Source: Lichenicola cladoniae
Lineage (GTDB): Bacteria > Pseudomonadota > Alphaproteobacteria > Acetobacterales > Acetobacteraceae
Length of the DNA stretch: 64,000 nt
NCBI RefSeq assembly: GCF_013201075.1
Contig: NZ_CP053708.1
Span: forward strand, 4,345,501 to 4,409,500
Reading direction: 5' to 3'
Below the pieces are notes generated by a model. It made no database searches and had not been told where the DNA came from. It saw only the letters and a program-made list of their open reading frames with translations. The position numbers and the translations under genes were made by a program. Of the stretch, positions 35,516 to 44,669 are shown in pieces; the stretch's first letter is position 1; every line of letters starts with the position of its first letter.

Positions 35516-36745
35516 TCAGCGTTCGGGACGTGGCGCCGCCGGCAGCCACACGCTGAAGCGTGCGCCCTGGCCGGGTCTTCCCTCGATGGTCAGCCGTCCG
35601 CCATGCCGTCCGACGATGTGTTTGACGATGGCCAGCCCTAGACCGCTTCCCGACTTTGGCGGGCCGGCAGTCTCGACCCGATAGAATCGTTCGGTCAGTC
35701 GCGGCACGTGATGCGGCGCGATCCCCAGCCCGTCATCCTCGACCACCAGCACCACGCCGTTCGGCGAGGGGCCGTTCGAAGAGGGATCGAGGCCGACGCG
35801 CGCGGCATGCGCCGCCAGCATCACCTGCCCCTGACGCCCCGGGCGGCCTGCGTATTTAAGCGCATTGTCCAAAAGGTTCTGCAGCACCTGGGCGAGCTGG
35901 TCGGCATCCGCGACGAGCTGCGGCAGGTCGTCGTCGATCTCGATCGTGAGCACGACGCCGGCCGCCACCAATTGTGGCTCGTGTTCGTCGGCGATACGAA
36001 GCAGCAATTCACCCGGTGCGACACGACCGCTCGGTCGTTCGTGCTCGTGCATCTGGATGCGCGACAGGCTGAGCAGGTTGTCGATCAGCCTGCGCATGCG
36101 CGCCGCCTGCCCGGCCATGATGGCGAGGAAGCGTATTCGTGCCGGCGCATCGTCGGCCGCCGGACCCTGCAGGGTCTCGATGAAGCCGATCAGGCTCGCG
36201 AGCGGCGTGCGGAGTTCATGACTGGCGTTGACGATGAAGTCGGACCGCATCCGGTCGAGCGCGACCTGTTCCGTCCGGTCGCTGAGCGCCACAAGGATCA
36301 GCTGGATCCCCGATTGCGGCCGATCTGCCTGCAATGTCGCGCGCAGGACGCGTCGTACCGGAACATCGATGGCCATCTCGACCTCGACGGTGGTTTCGTA
36401 GGCGAGGCGCCGGATCGCGTCGCCGAGCATCTTGTGACGCAGCAGCGACGCCAGCGTATCCCCGAACTGCGCATGCGCGGAGCGGTTCGCGTGCAGGAGT
36501 TCGCCGTCGGGTCCGAGTGCCACGACCGAATGCGGCAGCAGGTCGAGCAGCTCGGCCAGCGACCTGCGCTGTTCCAAACCCGAACTGCGCTGCGGCAGGT
36601 CGGGCTCGTCCATGCCGGGCAAGGCGGCGCGATCCCCCGGACCGGAGCGTTCGCGGACGACAGACCTATGCTGTCTCCACGCCGCCAGGCCGGTTCCGGC
36701 GACCAGGACCGCGGAGCCGCAGGCCGGCAAGACGAACGACAGCAT
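35516..36745 (-). CDS. phoR: Phosphate regulon sensor histidine kinase PhoR
   Basis: A 409-residue kinase. One hydrophobic segment (about 4-22) anchors it; a PAS-like domain (about 60-165, LLDLLPHSVVALGPDGELLHAN) follows, then the HisKA domain with the phospho-acceptor His in NASHELRTPLASLIGF and the ATPase domain with N box (QNLLDNALKYA) and G boxes (DDGLGIAP and GSGLGLAIVKHI). A single membrane anchor and small periplasmic part are as in PhoR, which senses phosphate through PstSCAB/PhoU. It is 105 bp downstream of phoB on the same strand. Confidence 0.93.
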   Translation of the reverse strand: MLSFVLPACGSAVLVAGTGLAAWRQHRSVVRERSGPGDRAALPGMDEPDLPQRSSGLEQRRSLAELLDLLPHSVVALGPDGELLHANRSAHAQFGDTLASLLRHKMLGDAIRRLAYETTVEVEMAIDVPVRRVLRATLQADRPQSGIQLILVALSDRTEQVALDRMRSDFIVNASHELRTPLASLIGFIETLQGPAADDAPARIRFLAIMAGQAARMRRLIDNLLSLSRIQMHEHERPSGRVAPGELLLRIADEHEPQLVAAGVVLTIEIDDDLPQLVADADQLAQVLQNLLDNALKYAGRPGRQGQVMLAAHAARVGLDPSSNGPSPNGVVLVVEDDGLGIAPHHVPRLTERFYRVETAGPPKSGSGLGLAIVKHIVGRHGGRLTIEGRPGQGARFSVWLPAAPRPER

Positions 36746-36850
36746 GGATGTCCCCCGATCGGGCTGCGAGACAGGGATCCCGAGATCCCCGTCCTGGTGT
36801 TTCGGCGAGCAGCTTCATCCGGTCGGGCAGCAGGACGATCGGACGATGCT

Positions 36851-37642
36851 CTAGACGGTCTCGAGGTCCAGTGCGTAGCCGGCGGTGCGGACGGTGCGAA
36901 CGACGTCGATCTCGTCCGGCCCGTTCAGTGCCTTGCGCAGACGGCGGATATGTACGTCGACAGTCCGCGCCTCGACATGGATATCGGCACCCCACACCGC
37001 ATTCAGCAGGTCCTCGCGCGAAAATACCCGGCGCGGATGCTGCATCAGGAATTCCAGCAGCCGGTATTCGGTCGGGCCGAGATGGACCGCGCGGTTGTTG
37101 CGCTGCACGCGATGTTCGCCGCCATCGAGCACGATGTCATGGAAGCGCAGCGTGCGGCCGGCCACCTGCGGCTGGGCCCGGCGCAGCAACGCGCGCACCC
37201 GGGCCGCGAGCGCTTCCATGCTGAAGGGCTTGGTAATGTAGTCGTCGGCGCCGATGTTGAGGCCGCGGATCGAATCCTGCTCCTCGACGCGCGCGGTCAG
37301 CATGATGATCGGCAGGTCGCGGGTCTGTGGCCGCCGGCGGATCTGGCGGCATACCTCGATCCCGGACAGGCTCGGCAGCATCCAGTCGAGCAGGACGATA
37401 TCGGGCGCGGTCTCGGCCACGCGCAGCAGCGCCTCCTGCCCGTCGGCTGCTTCGTCGACCTGGTAGCCCAGCTTTTCCAGGTTGTAGCGCAGCATCACCG
37501 CCAGGGACGGATCGTCCTCGACCACCAGCACGCGCTGGCGGACCTCCTCGCGTGCCGACGACGAGCGCGACGCCGAGGCCCGCGGACTCGCCGACTGCGC
37601 CCGGGTCTGCATCGCCCCGTCTAGATTCATGACCTGGCTCAT
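36851..37642 (-). CDS. phoB: Phosphate regulon response regulator PhoB
   Basis: A 263-residue OmpR-type regulator: receiver domain with EDDPSL acidic pocket, phosphoacceptor Asp in DIVLLDWMLPSLSG, conserved Thr and Lys (MLTAR, ITKPFS), and a winged-helix domain with HLGPTEYRLLEFLMQHP and ARTVDVHIRRLRKALNG, the PhoB signature. It has an N-terminal extension of about 36 Ser/Arg/Ala-rich residues before the receiver; an internal start would remove part of it, but the 37642 ATG overlaps the phoU stop (ATGA), which supports it. It should bind the two Pho boxes in this window. Confidence 0.95.
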   Translation of the reverse strand: MSQVMNLDGAMQTRAQSASPRASASRSSSAREEVRQRVLVVEDDPSLAVMLRYNLEKLGYQVDEAADGQEALLRVAETAPDIVLLDWMLPSLSGIEVCRQIRRRPQTRDLPIIMLTARVEEQDSIRGLNIGADDYITKPFSMEALAARVRALLRRAQPQVAGRTLRFHDIVLDGGEHRVQRNNRAVHLGPTEYRLLEFLMQHPRRVFSREDLLNAVWGADIHVEARTVDVHIRRLRKALNGPDEIDVVRTVRTAGYALDLETV

Positions 37643-38358
37643 GATGCTGCTCCTTCCGGCGTGGTGCTGCTGCCGCCACGCGGACGGCCGAACGGCAGCA
37701 TTTCGCCGGTCACGGCGTAGTGCACCCGCTCGGCGATATTGGTGGCATGATCGCCGATCCGCTCGAGGTTCTTGGCGATGAACAACAGATGGGTGCAGGC
37801 ACCGATATTGCGCGGGTCTTCCATCATGTAGGTCACCAGCTCGCGGAACATGGCTGTGTACATTTCGTCGACCGCCTTGTCGGACCGCCAGACGTCGATC
37901 GCCTTGTCCTTGTCGTTCTGGCCGAGCGCGTCGATCGCCAGCCGCAGGCTTTCCTGCACCAGCCGGCTCATGTTGCGCAGTCCGCCGAGCGAGATATCGA
38001 GGCTGGCCGGCCCGAGCCGCAGCGAACGCTTGGCGACATTGGCCGCATAGTCGCCGATCCGCTCGAGATCGCTGGTGACCTTCAGCGCCGAAACGATCTC
38101 GCGCAGGTCCTGCGCCATCGGCGCGCGCAGGGCGAGCAGCTTGATCGCGCGCGCCTCGACCTCGCGCTCCAGCGCATCGACTTCCGGATCCTGCTCCATC
38201 GCCATCTGCGCGCTCTCGGCATTATGGTCGAGGATCGCCGCGATCGCATGCGCCGTCTGGTTCTCGACCAGCCCGCCCATGCGCGCCATCAGCGTCCGAA
38301 GCTGATTAAGCTCCTGCTCATAACTCTTGACGATGTGGCCAGGCTCACTGGGTGCCAT
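37639..38358 (-). CDS. phoU: Phosphate transport regulator PhoU
   Basis: A 239-residue PhoU with two tandem three-helix bundles. Each bundle has the metal-binding motif, seen as DLERIGDYAANVAK in the first half and NLERIGDHATNIAERV in the second. It represses the regulon when phosphate is sufficient, linking PstSCAB to PhoR. It overlaps phoB (ATGA) and follows pstB after 147 bp. The length is normal. Confidence 0.96.
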   Translation of the reverse strand: MAPSEPGHIVKSYEQELNQLRTLMARMGGLVENQTAHAIAAILDHNAESAQMAMEQDPEVDALEREVEARAIKLLALRAPMAQDLREIVSALKVTSDLERIGDYAANVAKRSLRLGPASLDISLGGLRNMSRLVQESLRLAIDALGQNDKDKAIDVWRSDKAVDEMYTAMFRELVTYMMEDPRNIGACTHLLFIAKNLERIGDHATNIAERVHYAVTGEMLPFGRPRGGSSTTPEGAAS

Positions 38359-38505
38359 GATCTATCCTCGAAACCGAAAGGCAGTCTTCTTGCTGCGTGC
38401 CGAACGAAGGGTCGTTTGCAAATGCGCTGTGCCGAGCGAGAGCTCTCCTTTTTGGGGAGCGCCCGTCGCGTCGGATCGCCGGCACAGTAGCATTTCCAAA
38501 CGACC

Positions 38506-39354
38506 CTATCCGAAGCGGCCGGTGATGTAGTCTTGCGTCCGCTTCTGCTTCGGCGCGGTGAACAGCCGGTCGGCACTGTCCACCTCAATCAGCTCGCCCA
38601 TGTAGAAGAACGCGACGCGATCGGCGCAACGGGCGGCCTGTTGCAGATTATGGGTGACGATGACGATCGTGAAGTCCTGCTTCAACTCGTCGAGCAGTTC
38701 CTCGATGCGCGCGGTGCTGATCGGATCGAGCGCACTGGTCGGTTCGTCCAGCAGGATGACCTCGGGCCGGGTGGCAATGGTGCGCGCGATGCACAGCCGC
38801 TGCTGCTGACCACCCGAGAGCGATCCGGCGTTGCTGCGCAGGCGATCCTTCACCTCGTTCCAGAGCGCCACCCGCTTGAGGGCATCCTCGATACGGGCAT
38901 CCATGTCCGACTTCGACAGCCGCTCGTGCAGCTTGACCCCGAAGGCGACATTGTCGGCGATCGACATCGGGAACGGCGTCGGCTTCTGGAACACCATGCC
39001 GATGCGCGAGCGCAACTGGTTGGCGTCGACGCTCGGACCGATGATGTTCTCGCCGTCGAGCAGCACTTCGCCGGTGGCGCGCTGGCCCGGATAAAGATCA
39101 TACATCCGGTTCAGCACACGGAGCAGCGTGGACTTGCCGCAACCGGACGGGCCGATCATTCCGGTCACCTGGCGCTGCGGAAAATCGATGGTGATCGACT
39201 TCAGGGCATGCGTCGCGCCGTAATGAAAATCGAGGTTGCGGATCGAGATCATCGCCGGGGTATCGGGAGTATTCGTGATCTGCCCGGCTTGCCCCGATAC
39301 GAACGACGTCATTGCAGGTATCGGCACGATCCTGCGATTGGGCTCGTCCATCAT
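38506..39354 (-). CDS. pstB: Phosphate ABC transporter ATP-binding protein PstB
   Basis: A 282-residue ABC ATPase of the high-affinity phosphate importer. Walker A ([17 protein letters not shown]), Q loop ([11 protein letters not shown], diagnostic of PstB), signature ([17 protein letters not shown]), Walker B ([13 protein letters not shown]) and H loop ([14 protein letters not shown]) are all present. The N terminus has about 35 extra residues before the first strand ([12 protein letters not shown]), so an internal start cannot be excluded, though the 39354 ATG overlaps the pstA stop (ATGATG). Third gene downstream of pstS. Confidence 0.97.
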   Translation of the reverse strand: MMDEPNRRIVPIPAMTSFVSGQAGQITNTPDTPAMISIRNLDFHYGATHALKSITIDFPQRQVTGMIGPSGCGKSTLLRVLNRMYDLYPGQRATGEVLLDGENIIGPSVDANQLRSRIGMVFQKPTPFPMSIADNVAFGVKLHERLSKSDMDARIEDALKRVALWNEVKDRLRSNAGSLSGGQQQRLCIARTIATRPEVILLDEPTSALDPISTARIEELLDELKQDFTIVIVTHNLQQAARCADRVAFFYMGELIEVDSADRLFTAPKQKRTQDYITGRFG

Positions 39355-40235
39355 CTATCCTCTCCGCGCAAGCCCACACGGGCGACGATATTGATCAGCA
39401 GGACGCCGGCGGTGATCAGCAGCGCCGACGTCCAGGCGAGCTGCACCCAGTCGTCGTAGGCCGATCCCGCATATTGGTAGATCGTCACGGGAAGGCTCGC
39501 CATCGGCTGGCCGAGCGATACCGACCAGTTGAGATTGCCGAGCGAGGTGAACAGCAGCGGCGCGGTCTCGCCGGCGATGCGCGCGATCGCCAGCAGCACG
39601 CCGGTCATCAGGCCGCGCTTGGCCGCCCGCACCGACACCAGCATGATGACTTTCCAGCGCGGCGCGCCGAGTGCCGCCGCGGCCTCGCGCATCGAGAGCG
39701 GCACCAGCCTGAGCATGTCCTCGGTGGTGCGGACCACGATCGGGATCACCAGGATCGCCAGTGCGGCGACCCCGGCGATACCGGAGAAATGCCCGAACGG
39801 CGCCACCAGGATCAGGTAGACGAACAACCCGACCAGGATCGAGGGAGCCGAGAGCAACATGTCGGAGACGAACCGGACCGCATTGGCGATCTGCGATCCG
39901 GCGCCGTATTCGGCCAGGTAGATGCCGGCCAGCAGGCCGACCGGGGTTCCGATCAGGGTGGCCATCGCGGTCTGGATGATGCTGCCGATGATCGGGTTGA
40001 GCAGGCCGCCGCCATTGCCCGGCGGCGTCGTCACGCGGGTGAGCGTCGAGAAGGTCAGGCCGCGTATGCCGTTGCTCACCAGGGTGAACAGGATCGAGAC
40101 CAGGGCTGCCAGGACGATGAAGGTGGCGACGGCACACAGCGCGGTCACCACATGGTCGATGTTGCGGCGACGGCGCAGCAGGCCGGAGTGGCGGCGATGG
40201 GCGGCCGAGGCAAGGTCGGGCATCGTTGTGGACAT
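39351..40235 (-). CDS. pstA: Phosphate ABC transporter permease PstA
   Basis: A 294-residue inner-membrane permease with six predicted helices. The EAA-type loop is visible as [24 protein letters not shown], and the opening (helix after [22 protein letters not shown], then [16 protein letters not shown]) is typical of PstA. The start is 6 bp after pstC and the stop overlaps pstB. It forms the channel with PstC. Confidence 0.95.
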   Translation of the reverse strand: MSTTMPDLASAAHRRHSGLLRRRRNIDHVVTALCAVATFIVLAALVSILFTLVSNGIRGLTFSTLTRVTTPPGNGGGLLNPIIGSIIQTAMATLIGTPVGLLAGIYLAEYGAGSQIANAVRFVSDMLLSAPSILVGLFVYLILVAPFGHFSGIAGVAALAILVIPIVVRTTEDMLRLVPLSMREAAAALGAPRWKVIMLVSVRAAKRGLMTGVLLAIARIAGETAPLLFTSLGNLNWSVSLGQPMASLPVTIYQYAGSAYDDWVQLAWTSALLITAGVLLINIVARVGLRGEDR

Positions 40236-40241
40236 GATCGC

Positions 40242-41219
40242 CTACCGGACCAGCCGGCCGCGTCGCAGCAGGGCGCGCGAGCAGGCCAGGGTGATGAACG
40301 AGATCACCATCAGCACGAAGCCAAGTGCCAGCAGCGAGGAGAGCTTGAGGCTGCCGGCCTCGCTCTCCGGAAATTCGAGCGCGATCAGCGAGGCGATGGT
40401 GTTGCCGGGCGAGAACAGGCTGGCGCTGATCCGGTTGGTGTTGCCGATGACGAAGGTGATCGCCATGGTTTCGCCGAGTGCCCGGCCGAGGCCGAGCATG
40501 ATCCCGCCGATCACCGCGGTGCGCGACCACGGCAGCACCACCCGGCGCATCACGTCCCAGCGGGTCGAGCCGAGGCCGTAGGCGCTTTCCTTGAGCACCG
40601 GCGGCATCGAGTTGAACACGTCGCGCATCACGGCGGCGATGAACGGGGTGACCATCACCGCCAGGATCAGCCCGCCGGTCAGCAGGCCGGTGCCGAACGG
40701 GGCGCCGGAAAAGAACGGATGCAGGAACGGCACCCGGCCGAGGCTGTGGATCAGCGCCGGCTGGATGTGCTGCGCCATGATCGGCACGATCACGAAGAAG
40801 CCCCACATGCCGAAGATGATCGACGGCACCGCCGCCAGCAGTTCGACTGCAGTACCGAGCGGGCCGGAGAGCCAGCCCGGTGCCATCTCGGTCAGGCAGA
40901 ACGCCACGCCGAATGCCAGTGGAACTGCGATCACCAGCCCGATGAACGAGGTGACGATGGTCCCGAACATCGGCGCCAGCGCACCGTAATGGTGCAGAAC
41001 CGGGTTCCAGACCGAACTGGTCAGGAAGCCCAGTCCGAACGTCGAGAAGGCTTGGCGGCCGCCGAACAGCATCACCGCGATGATCCCGGAAATCAGGATC
41101 AGCACGGCGATGCCGCAGGCACGTGCCAGGCCGGCGAAGGCCGGATCCGCCCAGGAACGACGCACCGGAGCATGATGCTCCGGCCCTCCGGTCGTTCTGA
41201 GGCTCACCTCTGCACCCAT
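40242..41219 (-). CDS. pstC: Phosphate ABC transporter permease PstC
   Basis: A 325-residue permease with an initial hydrophobic helix (CGIAVLILISGIIAVMLFGG), a region with the PstC landmark FLTSSVWNP, and the EAA loop KESAYGLGSTRWDVMRRVVLPWSR. Six or more helices fit the family. It follows pstS by 35 bp and precedes pstA by 6 bp, so all four pst genes are one operon. Confidence 0.96.
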   Translation of the reverse strand: MGAEVSLRTTGGPEHHAPVRRSWADPAFAGLARACGIAVLILISGIIAVMLFGGRQAFSTFGLGFLTSSVWNPVLHHYGALAPMFGTIVTSFIGLVIAVPLAFGVAFCLTEMAPGWLSGPLGTAVELLAAVPSIIFGMWGFFVIVPIMAQHIQPALIHSLGRVPFLHPFFSGAPFGTGLLTGGLILAVMVTPFIAAVMRDVFNSMPPVLKESAYGLGSTRWDVMRRVVLPWSRTAVIGGIMLGLGRALGETMAITFVIGNTNRISASLFSPGNTIASLIALEFPESEAGSLKLSSLLALGFVLMVISFITLACSRALLRRGRLVR

Positions 41220-41254
41220 GGGGTCAGTCTCCGCCGGTTTTGTTCAAGGCTCGC

Positions 41255-42337
41255 TTATCGGCTCATGTCGGGAGCGCCGGCAACGTTGGTCCAGGCATGC
41301 CGGACGTTGGTCTGCACTTCGGCCGGCAGCGGCACGTACTGGAGCTTGCGCGCAGTGGCGGCGCCGTTGGTGAACGCCCAGTCGAAGAACTTGATCACTT
41401 CGGCGCTGCGTGCCGGATCCTTCGGGTTGGTCGGGAGCAGCACGAAGGTGGCCGACACGATCGGCCAGGCGCCCTCGCCCGGGGTGTCGAGAAGGTCGAC
41501 CGCGAAGTTCTGCGCACTGGCCCAGTCGGCGGCGGCAGCGGCCTTGGTGAAGCTGTCGAGGTTCGGGGCCACGAACGCACCGGCCTTGTCCTTGAGCTCG
41601 ACGGTGGTCAGGTGGTTCTTGTCGGCATAGGCATATTCGACGTAGCCCAGGCCGCCTTCGGTGTTGCGCACGGTGGCAGCGACACCGTCATTGCCCTTGG
41701 CGCCGGCGCCGGACGGCCATGCGATCGAGCTTGCGGCACCGATCTTGGACTTCCAGTCCGGGCTGACCTTGGCGAGGTAGGAGGTGAACACGAAGGTCGT
41801 ACCCGAGCCATCGGCGCGATGCACCGGAGCGACCGCCGTATCGGGCAGCTTCACGCCCGGATTGAGGGCGGCGATCTTGGGGTCGTTCCAGGTCGAGATG
41901 GCGCCGGAAAACAGCTCGGCGACCACTTCGCCGGTGAGGTGCAGCTGGTTCGGCGCGATCCCAGGCAGGTTCACGATCGGCACGACGCCGCCCATGACGG
42001 TCGGGAACTGGATCAGCAGGTTGGTCTGCAGCTTTGCGGCGGTCAGCGGCGCATCGGACGCGCCGAAATCGACGGTGCGCGCGATCACCTGGTTCTGGCC
42101 GGCTCCGGAACCCAGCGCCTGGTAGTTCAGCGCGACGCCGATCGAGGACTTCGCAACGGCGCCCCAGGCGCCGTAGATCGGAGCGGCGAAGGTCGAGCCG
42201 GCCCCGGTGATATCGACAGCCTGTGCGGCAGTAGCGGTGAAGGCGAGCCCGATCATCACTGTGGCGGCACAGCCGGACAGGGCAAGCCTGAATGAGGGAG
42301 CCTGCTTGGTATGGGCCGGCGTCGACGTGGAGCGCAT
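41255..42337 (-). CDS. pstS: Phosphate-binding periplasmic protein PstS
   Basis: A 360-residue phosphate-binding protein. Signal peptide (ALSGCAATVMIGLAFTATAAQA, cleavage before VDITG), then ITGAGSTFAAPIYGAW and FGASDAPL, both PstS phosphate-contact motifs, and HRADGSGTTFVFTSYLA. The ATG at 42337 is chosen because GAAGGA lies 9 bases upstream; a further upstream ATG (42367) lacks one. It is the first gene of the operon and sits 82 bp below a Pho box. Confidence 0.97.
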   Translation of the reverse strand: MRSTSTPAHTKQAPSFRLALSGCAATVMIGLAFTATAAQAVDITGAGSTFAAPIYGAWGAVAKSSIGVALNYQALGSGAGQNQVIARTVDFGASDAPLTAAKLQTNLLIQFPTVMGGVVPIVNLPGIAPNQLHLTGEVVAELFSGAISTWNDPKIAALNPGVKLPDTAVAPVHRADGSGTTFVFTSYLAKVSPDWKSKIGAASSIAWPSGAGAKGNDGVAATVRNTEGGLGYVEYAYADKNHLTTVELKDKAGAFVAPNLDSFTKAAAAADWASAQNFAVDLLDTPGEGAWPIVSATFVLLPTNPKDPARSAEVIKFFDWAFTNGAATARKLQYVPLPAEVQTNVRHAWTNVAGAPDMSR

Positions 42338-42418
42338 CGATCGATTTCCTTCGGGATGAGGCCGCATTACAATAGCCTGCGGACGCGGCGGCTTTTATCT
42401 CTCAGCCATGGCGTCTCT

Positions 42419-42447
42419 GTTGCAGTAACATGACCGTTGCATGACAA
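42419..42447 (-). promoter_or_regulatory. Pho box upstream of pstS
   Basis: Read on the minus strand: TTGTCAT-GCAA-CGGTCAT-GTTA-CTGCAAC, three half sites starting exactly 11 bp apart (plus-strand starts 42419, 42430, 42441). The first two match the PhoB consensus well and the third less. It lies 82-110 bp before the pstS ATG, an expected place for a PhoB-activated sigma70 promoter. Confidence 0.85.
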
Positions 42448-42900
42448 CGCTCGCCAGGCGGAATGATTTGGCGGACGGCATGGACTCTGCGCGGTGCCGG
42501 CCGCGCCCGCACTCGGCTCTTTTCACTGTAACAATCGGCGAGTCTCTGCGCAGACAGCGTATCTGGTCCGGCCCTCGATTTCGAAGAGATGTCGCCTTGC
42601 GTGGATTCACCAGGGCGCCCGACCGGACGCCTAAGGGCTCGACTGCCGCTGCTGCCCGTCACGAAGTGACGGCGGACCGGGGCGGCAGACGTTGCTTTTG
42701 GCCGGGATCAGCCTGGACCGATGCATCCGGGATGCCAACGTCCATATTATGATAGCGACTTGACGGGACCGGATGGGCGACCACATCGCCCGGGATCAGG
42801 GCTGCGGCATTCTCAGAGATCGTTTGCCGCTAGTTCGACCGCTCGATGCGAGGCGGCGTCCGGATCCGACCCGGCCGCCACCTCGCCGCCGAGGCGAAGC
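42448..42900. other. Intergenic region upstream of the pst operon
   Basis: No gene is supported in these 450 bp; open frames lack ribosome-binding sites and recognisable domains. The only structure noted is a 7-bp perfect inverted repeat CCGTCAC-GAA-GTGACGG at 42656-42672, of unknown meaning. Confidence 0.4.
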
Positions 42901-43140
42901 TCAGGACGCGCCGGGCTTGCGACTCTTGGTCACCTGGTCCGACCGCTGCTGCCAGAACGCCATGTCGGCCGCCTTGCTGAACATGACGCGGGCACCCTTG
43001 CCACCCTGGCTGACGCGGATCTTGCCGCCATTGCGAGCGCGATGATCGGCCAGCCACTCCAGCAGGATCGGGTCCTCGCTGGTGCGACCCTCGAACTCGA
43101 GGATGCCGGCGATTTCTTCCTCTTTGTGACGTCTAACCAT
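42901..43140 (-). CDS. Small conserved-looking hypothetical protein
   Basis: A 79-residue basic protein of unknown family. It has a charged N terminus (MVRRHKEEEIAGILEFEG), a middle containing ILLEWLADHRARNGGKIRVSQGGKGARVMFS and a basic tail. A good ribosome-binding site (AGGAGA) precedes the ATG by ten bases, which makes the gene credible. There is no signal peptide or membrane segment. It lies alone upstream of the pst operon, on the same strand. Confidence 0.6.
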   Translation of the reverse strand: MVRRHKEEEIAGILEFEGRTSEDPILLEWLADHRARNGGKIRVSQGGKGARVMFSKAADMAFWQQRSDQVTKSRKPGAS

Positions 43141-43472
43141 GATCTGTCTCTCCTGGGCGCACCGCCCGGTATGGCCACATCGGCGCTATCGCGACCCGTC
43201 GCCCGGCATTACGAACTATGAATGTGACATGGTCGCTGAGGCTTTCGTCTGCATCCCGGCGATGTCGCCTGTTTGCAATGCAAGGCACATCAGCCCCGTA
43301 TCCTGGATCCCCGGACGTTTGACGGATCGATCAGGCGTCCTGATCGCTGGACGCGGCTCGTCAGCGGCTTATGGCGGCATTCCACCGTAAATGTCATCCC
43401 GGCCAGCCGGATTATCTCAATCCAAGTCGCCTGATTCTGAGGGCCGGCGGCGGGACGGCCGGGTTCAGGGGG
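43141..43472. other. 332-bp gap without a gene
   Basis: Frames that are open here have no supporting ribosome-binding site, and no domain or structure was recognised. The promoter of the small gene at 42901 must lie in its first part. Confidence 0.35.
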
Positions 43473-44357
43473 TCAGCGCAGTCCCGCCTCGGCCAGGAAT
43501 CCGGTCAGGTTGCGGTAGCCGAGCCTGGCATAGGTGAGCGGATCGGCCTTGGCCGGGTCCTGCTCGGCCTCGACCACCACCCAGCCCGAGTAACCCCGCA
43601 ACGCGCGGAACATGGCAACGAAGTCGATGCAGCCGTCACCCGGCACGGTATAGACGCCGGCCAGCACGCTATCGAGGAAGCTCCAGTCGTTCGCCTCGGC
43701 CTCGCGACGCACGTCCGGCCGGATGTCCTTGGTGTGCACATGGCTGATCCGGTCGCGGTAGCGCGCGGCGAGCACGGCCGGATCGGCCCCGCCCCAGGTC
43801 GCGTGCCCGGTATCTAGCAGCAGATGCACCGCCTCGCCGGTACGGGACATCAGCGCGTCGATATCGGCCTCGGATTCCACCACCGTGCCCATGTGGTGGT
43901 GATACACCAGTCGGACGCCCTCGCTCAGCAGCGCCTCGGCGAACTCTGTCAGCCTGGCACCGAATCGTATCCACTCCTCGGACCGAAGCGTCGGCCGGCG
44001 CGAAACCGGGATCGCGCGATCGGAATGGATGGCGTTCGAGGTCTCGGCGACGATCATCACCGGCGACCCCATCGCCTTCAGCAGGTCGAGATGCGGCCGT
44101 GCATGGCGCAGCTCGGTCGCGGCATCGCGCAGCAGAAGTTCCGACGAATACCAGCCGGACACACAGGCCAGTCTGAACGGCGCCAGTTCCGCCGTCAGCG
44201 CACCTGCGTCGCGCGGGAACTTGTGACCCAGCTCGATCCCCTCGTATCCCGCCTCGCGCGCCTCGGCGAGGCAGGTCCGCAGCGGCGTCCGGCCGCCCAG
44301 ATCCTGCATGTCGTCGTTAGACCAGGCGATCGGATTGGTGCCGATACGGATCGTCAT
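43473..44357 (-). CDS. iolE: Myo-inosose-2 dehydratase IolE
   Basis: A 294-residue TIM-barrel protein of the sugar isomerase/AP-endonuclease-2 group. The opening IRIGTNPIAWSNDDMQDLGG is diagnostic for inosose dehydratase, which dehydrates 2-keto-myo-inositol. Metal and substrate residues are recognisable in GYEGIELGHKFP, RLVYHHHMGTVVE, LLLDTGHATWGG and HVHTKDIRP. It lies divergently from the inositol-type ABC transporter starting at 44670. The later pathway enzymes IolD, IolB and IolC are not in the window. Confidence 0.94.
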   Translation of the reverse strand: MTIRIGTNPIAWSNDDMQDLGGRTPLRTCLAEAREAGYEGIELGHKFPRDAGALTAELAPFRLACVSGWYSSELLLRDAATELRHARPHLDLLKAMGSPVMIVAETSNAIHSDRAIPVSRRPTLRSEEWIRFGARLTEFAEALLSEGVRLVYHHHMGTVVESEADIDALMSRTGEAVHLLLDTGHATWGGADPAVLAARYRDRISHVHTKDIRPDVRREAEANDWSFLDSVLAGVYTVPGDGCIDFVAMFRALRGYSGWVVVEAEQDPAKADPLTYARLGYRNLTGFLAEAGLR

Positions 44358-44408
44358 ATGTGTCGTCCTCGCTGCTGGCGCAGGATTATGGAGAAGGAAG
44401 CAAGGTCA

Positions 44409-44430
44409 TGTGGGATTTTCTGGTCCCACA
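44409..44430. repeat. 22-bp inverted repeat between iolE and the inositol transporter
   Basis: TGTGGGA-N8-TCCCACA, seven-base arms separated by TTTTCTGG, located about 50 bp upstream of the iolE start and 240 bp upstream of the transporter operon. It has no T run on either side, so a terminator is unlikely; an operator is possible. Confidence 0.45.
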
Positions 44431-44550
44431 CAACCGTTCCAATATAACGTCCCTGTAGAAACATCATTCTATAGGTTTTTTGTGCGTTGCAAAACATGCA
44501 GAGTAATCGGCGAAGTGGCGCACCTGTAATTGACAATGTTATCCAAATAC

Positions 44551-44564
44551 GGAAAATTCTTTCT
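44551..44564. promoter_or_regulatory. Near-match to the GGAA-N6-TTCC inositol operator
   Basis: GGAA-AATTCT-TTCT: seven of eight arm positions match the palindrome found twice near the RpiR regulator gene in this window. It lies 106 bp before the permease start, in the control region shared with iolE. Confidence 0.38.
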
Positions 44565-44669
44565 AAATTCAGCCAGCACTTGTCGTGCGGCGTCCTCGCG
44601 AACAGGAAGACCCATGATCAGTCGTGGAGCACGTCGCAACCGGACACCACGGTGCAGAGATATCCGCGC

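Noticed and set aside
35708-37624. Long plus-strand frame across phoR and phoB
   Set aside because: It is a shadow of two well supported genes on the minus strand and has no recognisable domain.
39312-41630. Plus-strand frame of 772 codons across the pst genes
   Set aside because: Its low-complexity Arg/His/Gln translation is antisense to pstA and pstC, which show every family motif.
42656-42672. CCGTCAC-GAA-GTGACGG palindrome upstream of pstS
   Set aside because: Short GC-rich palindromes are frequent in such DNA, and it does not fit the PhoB repeat pattern.
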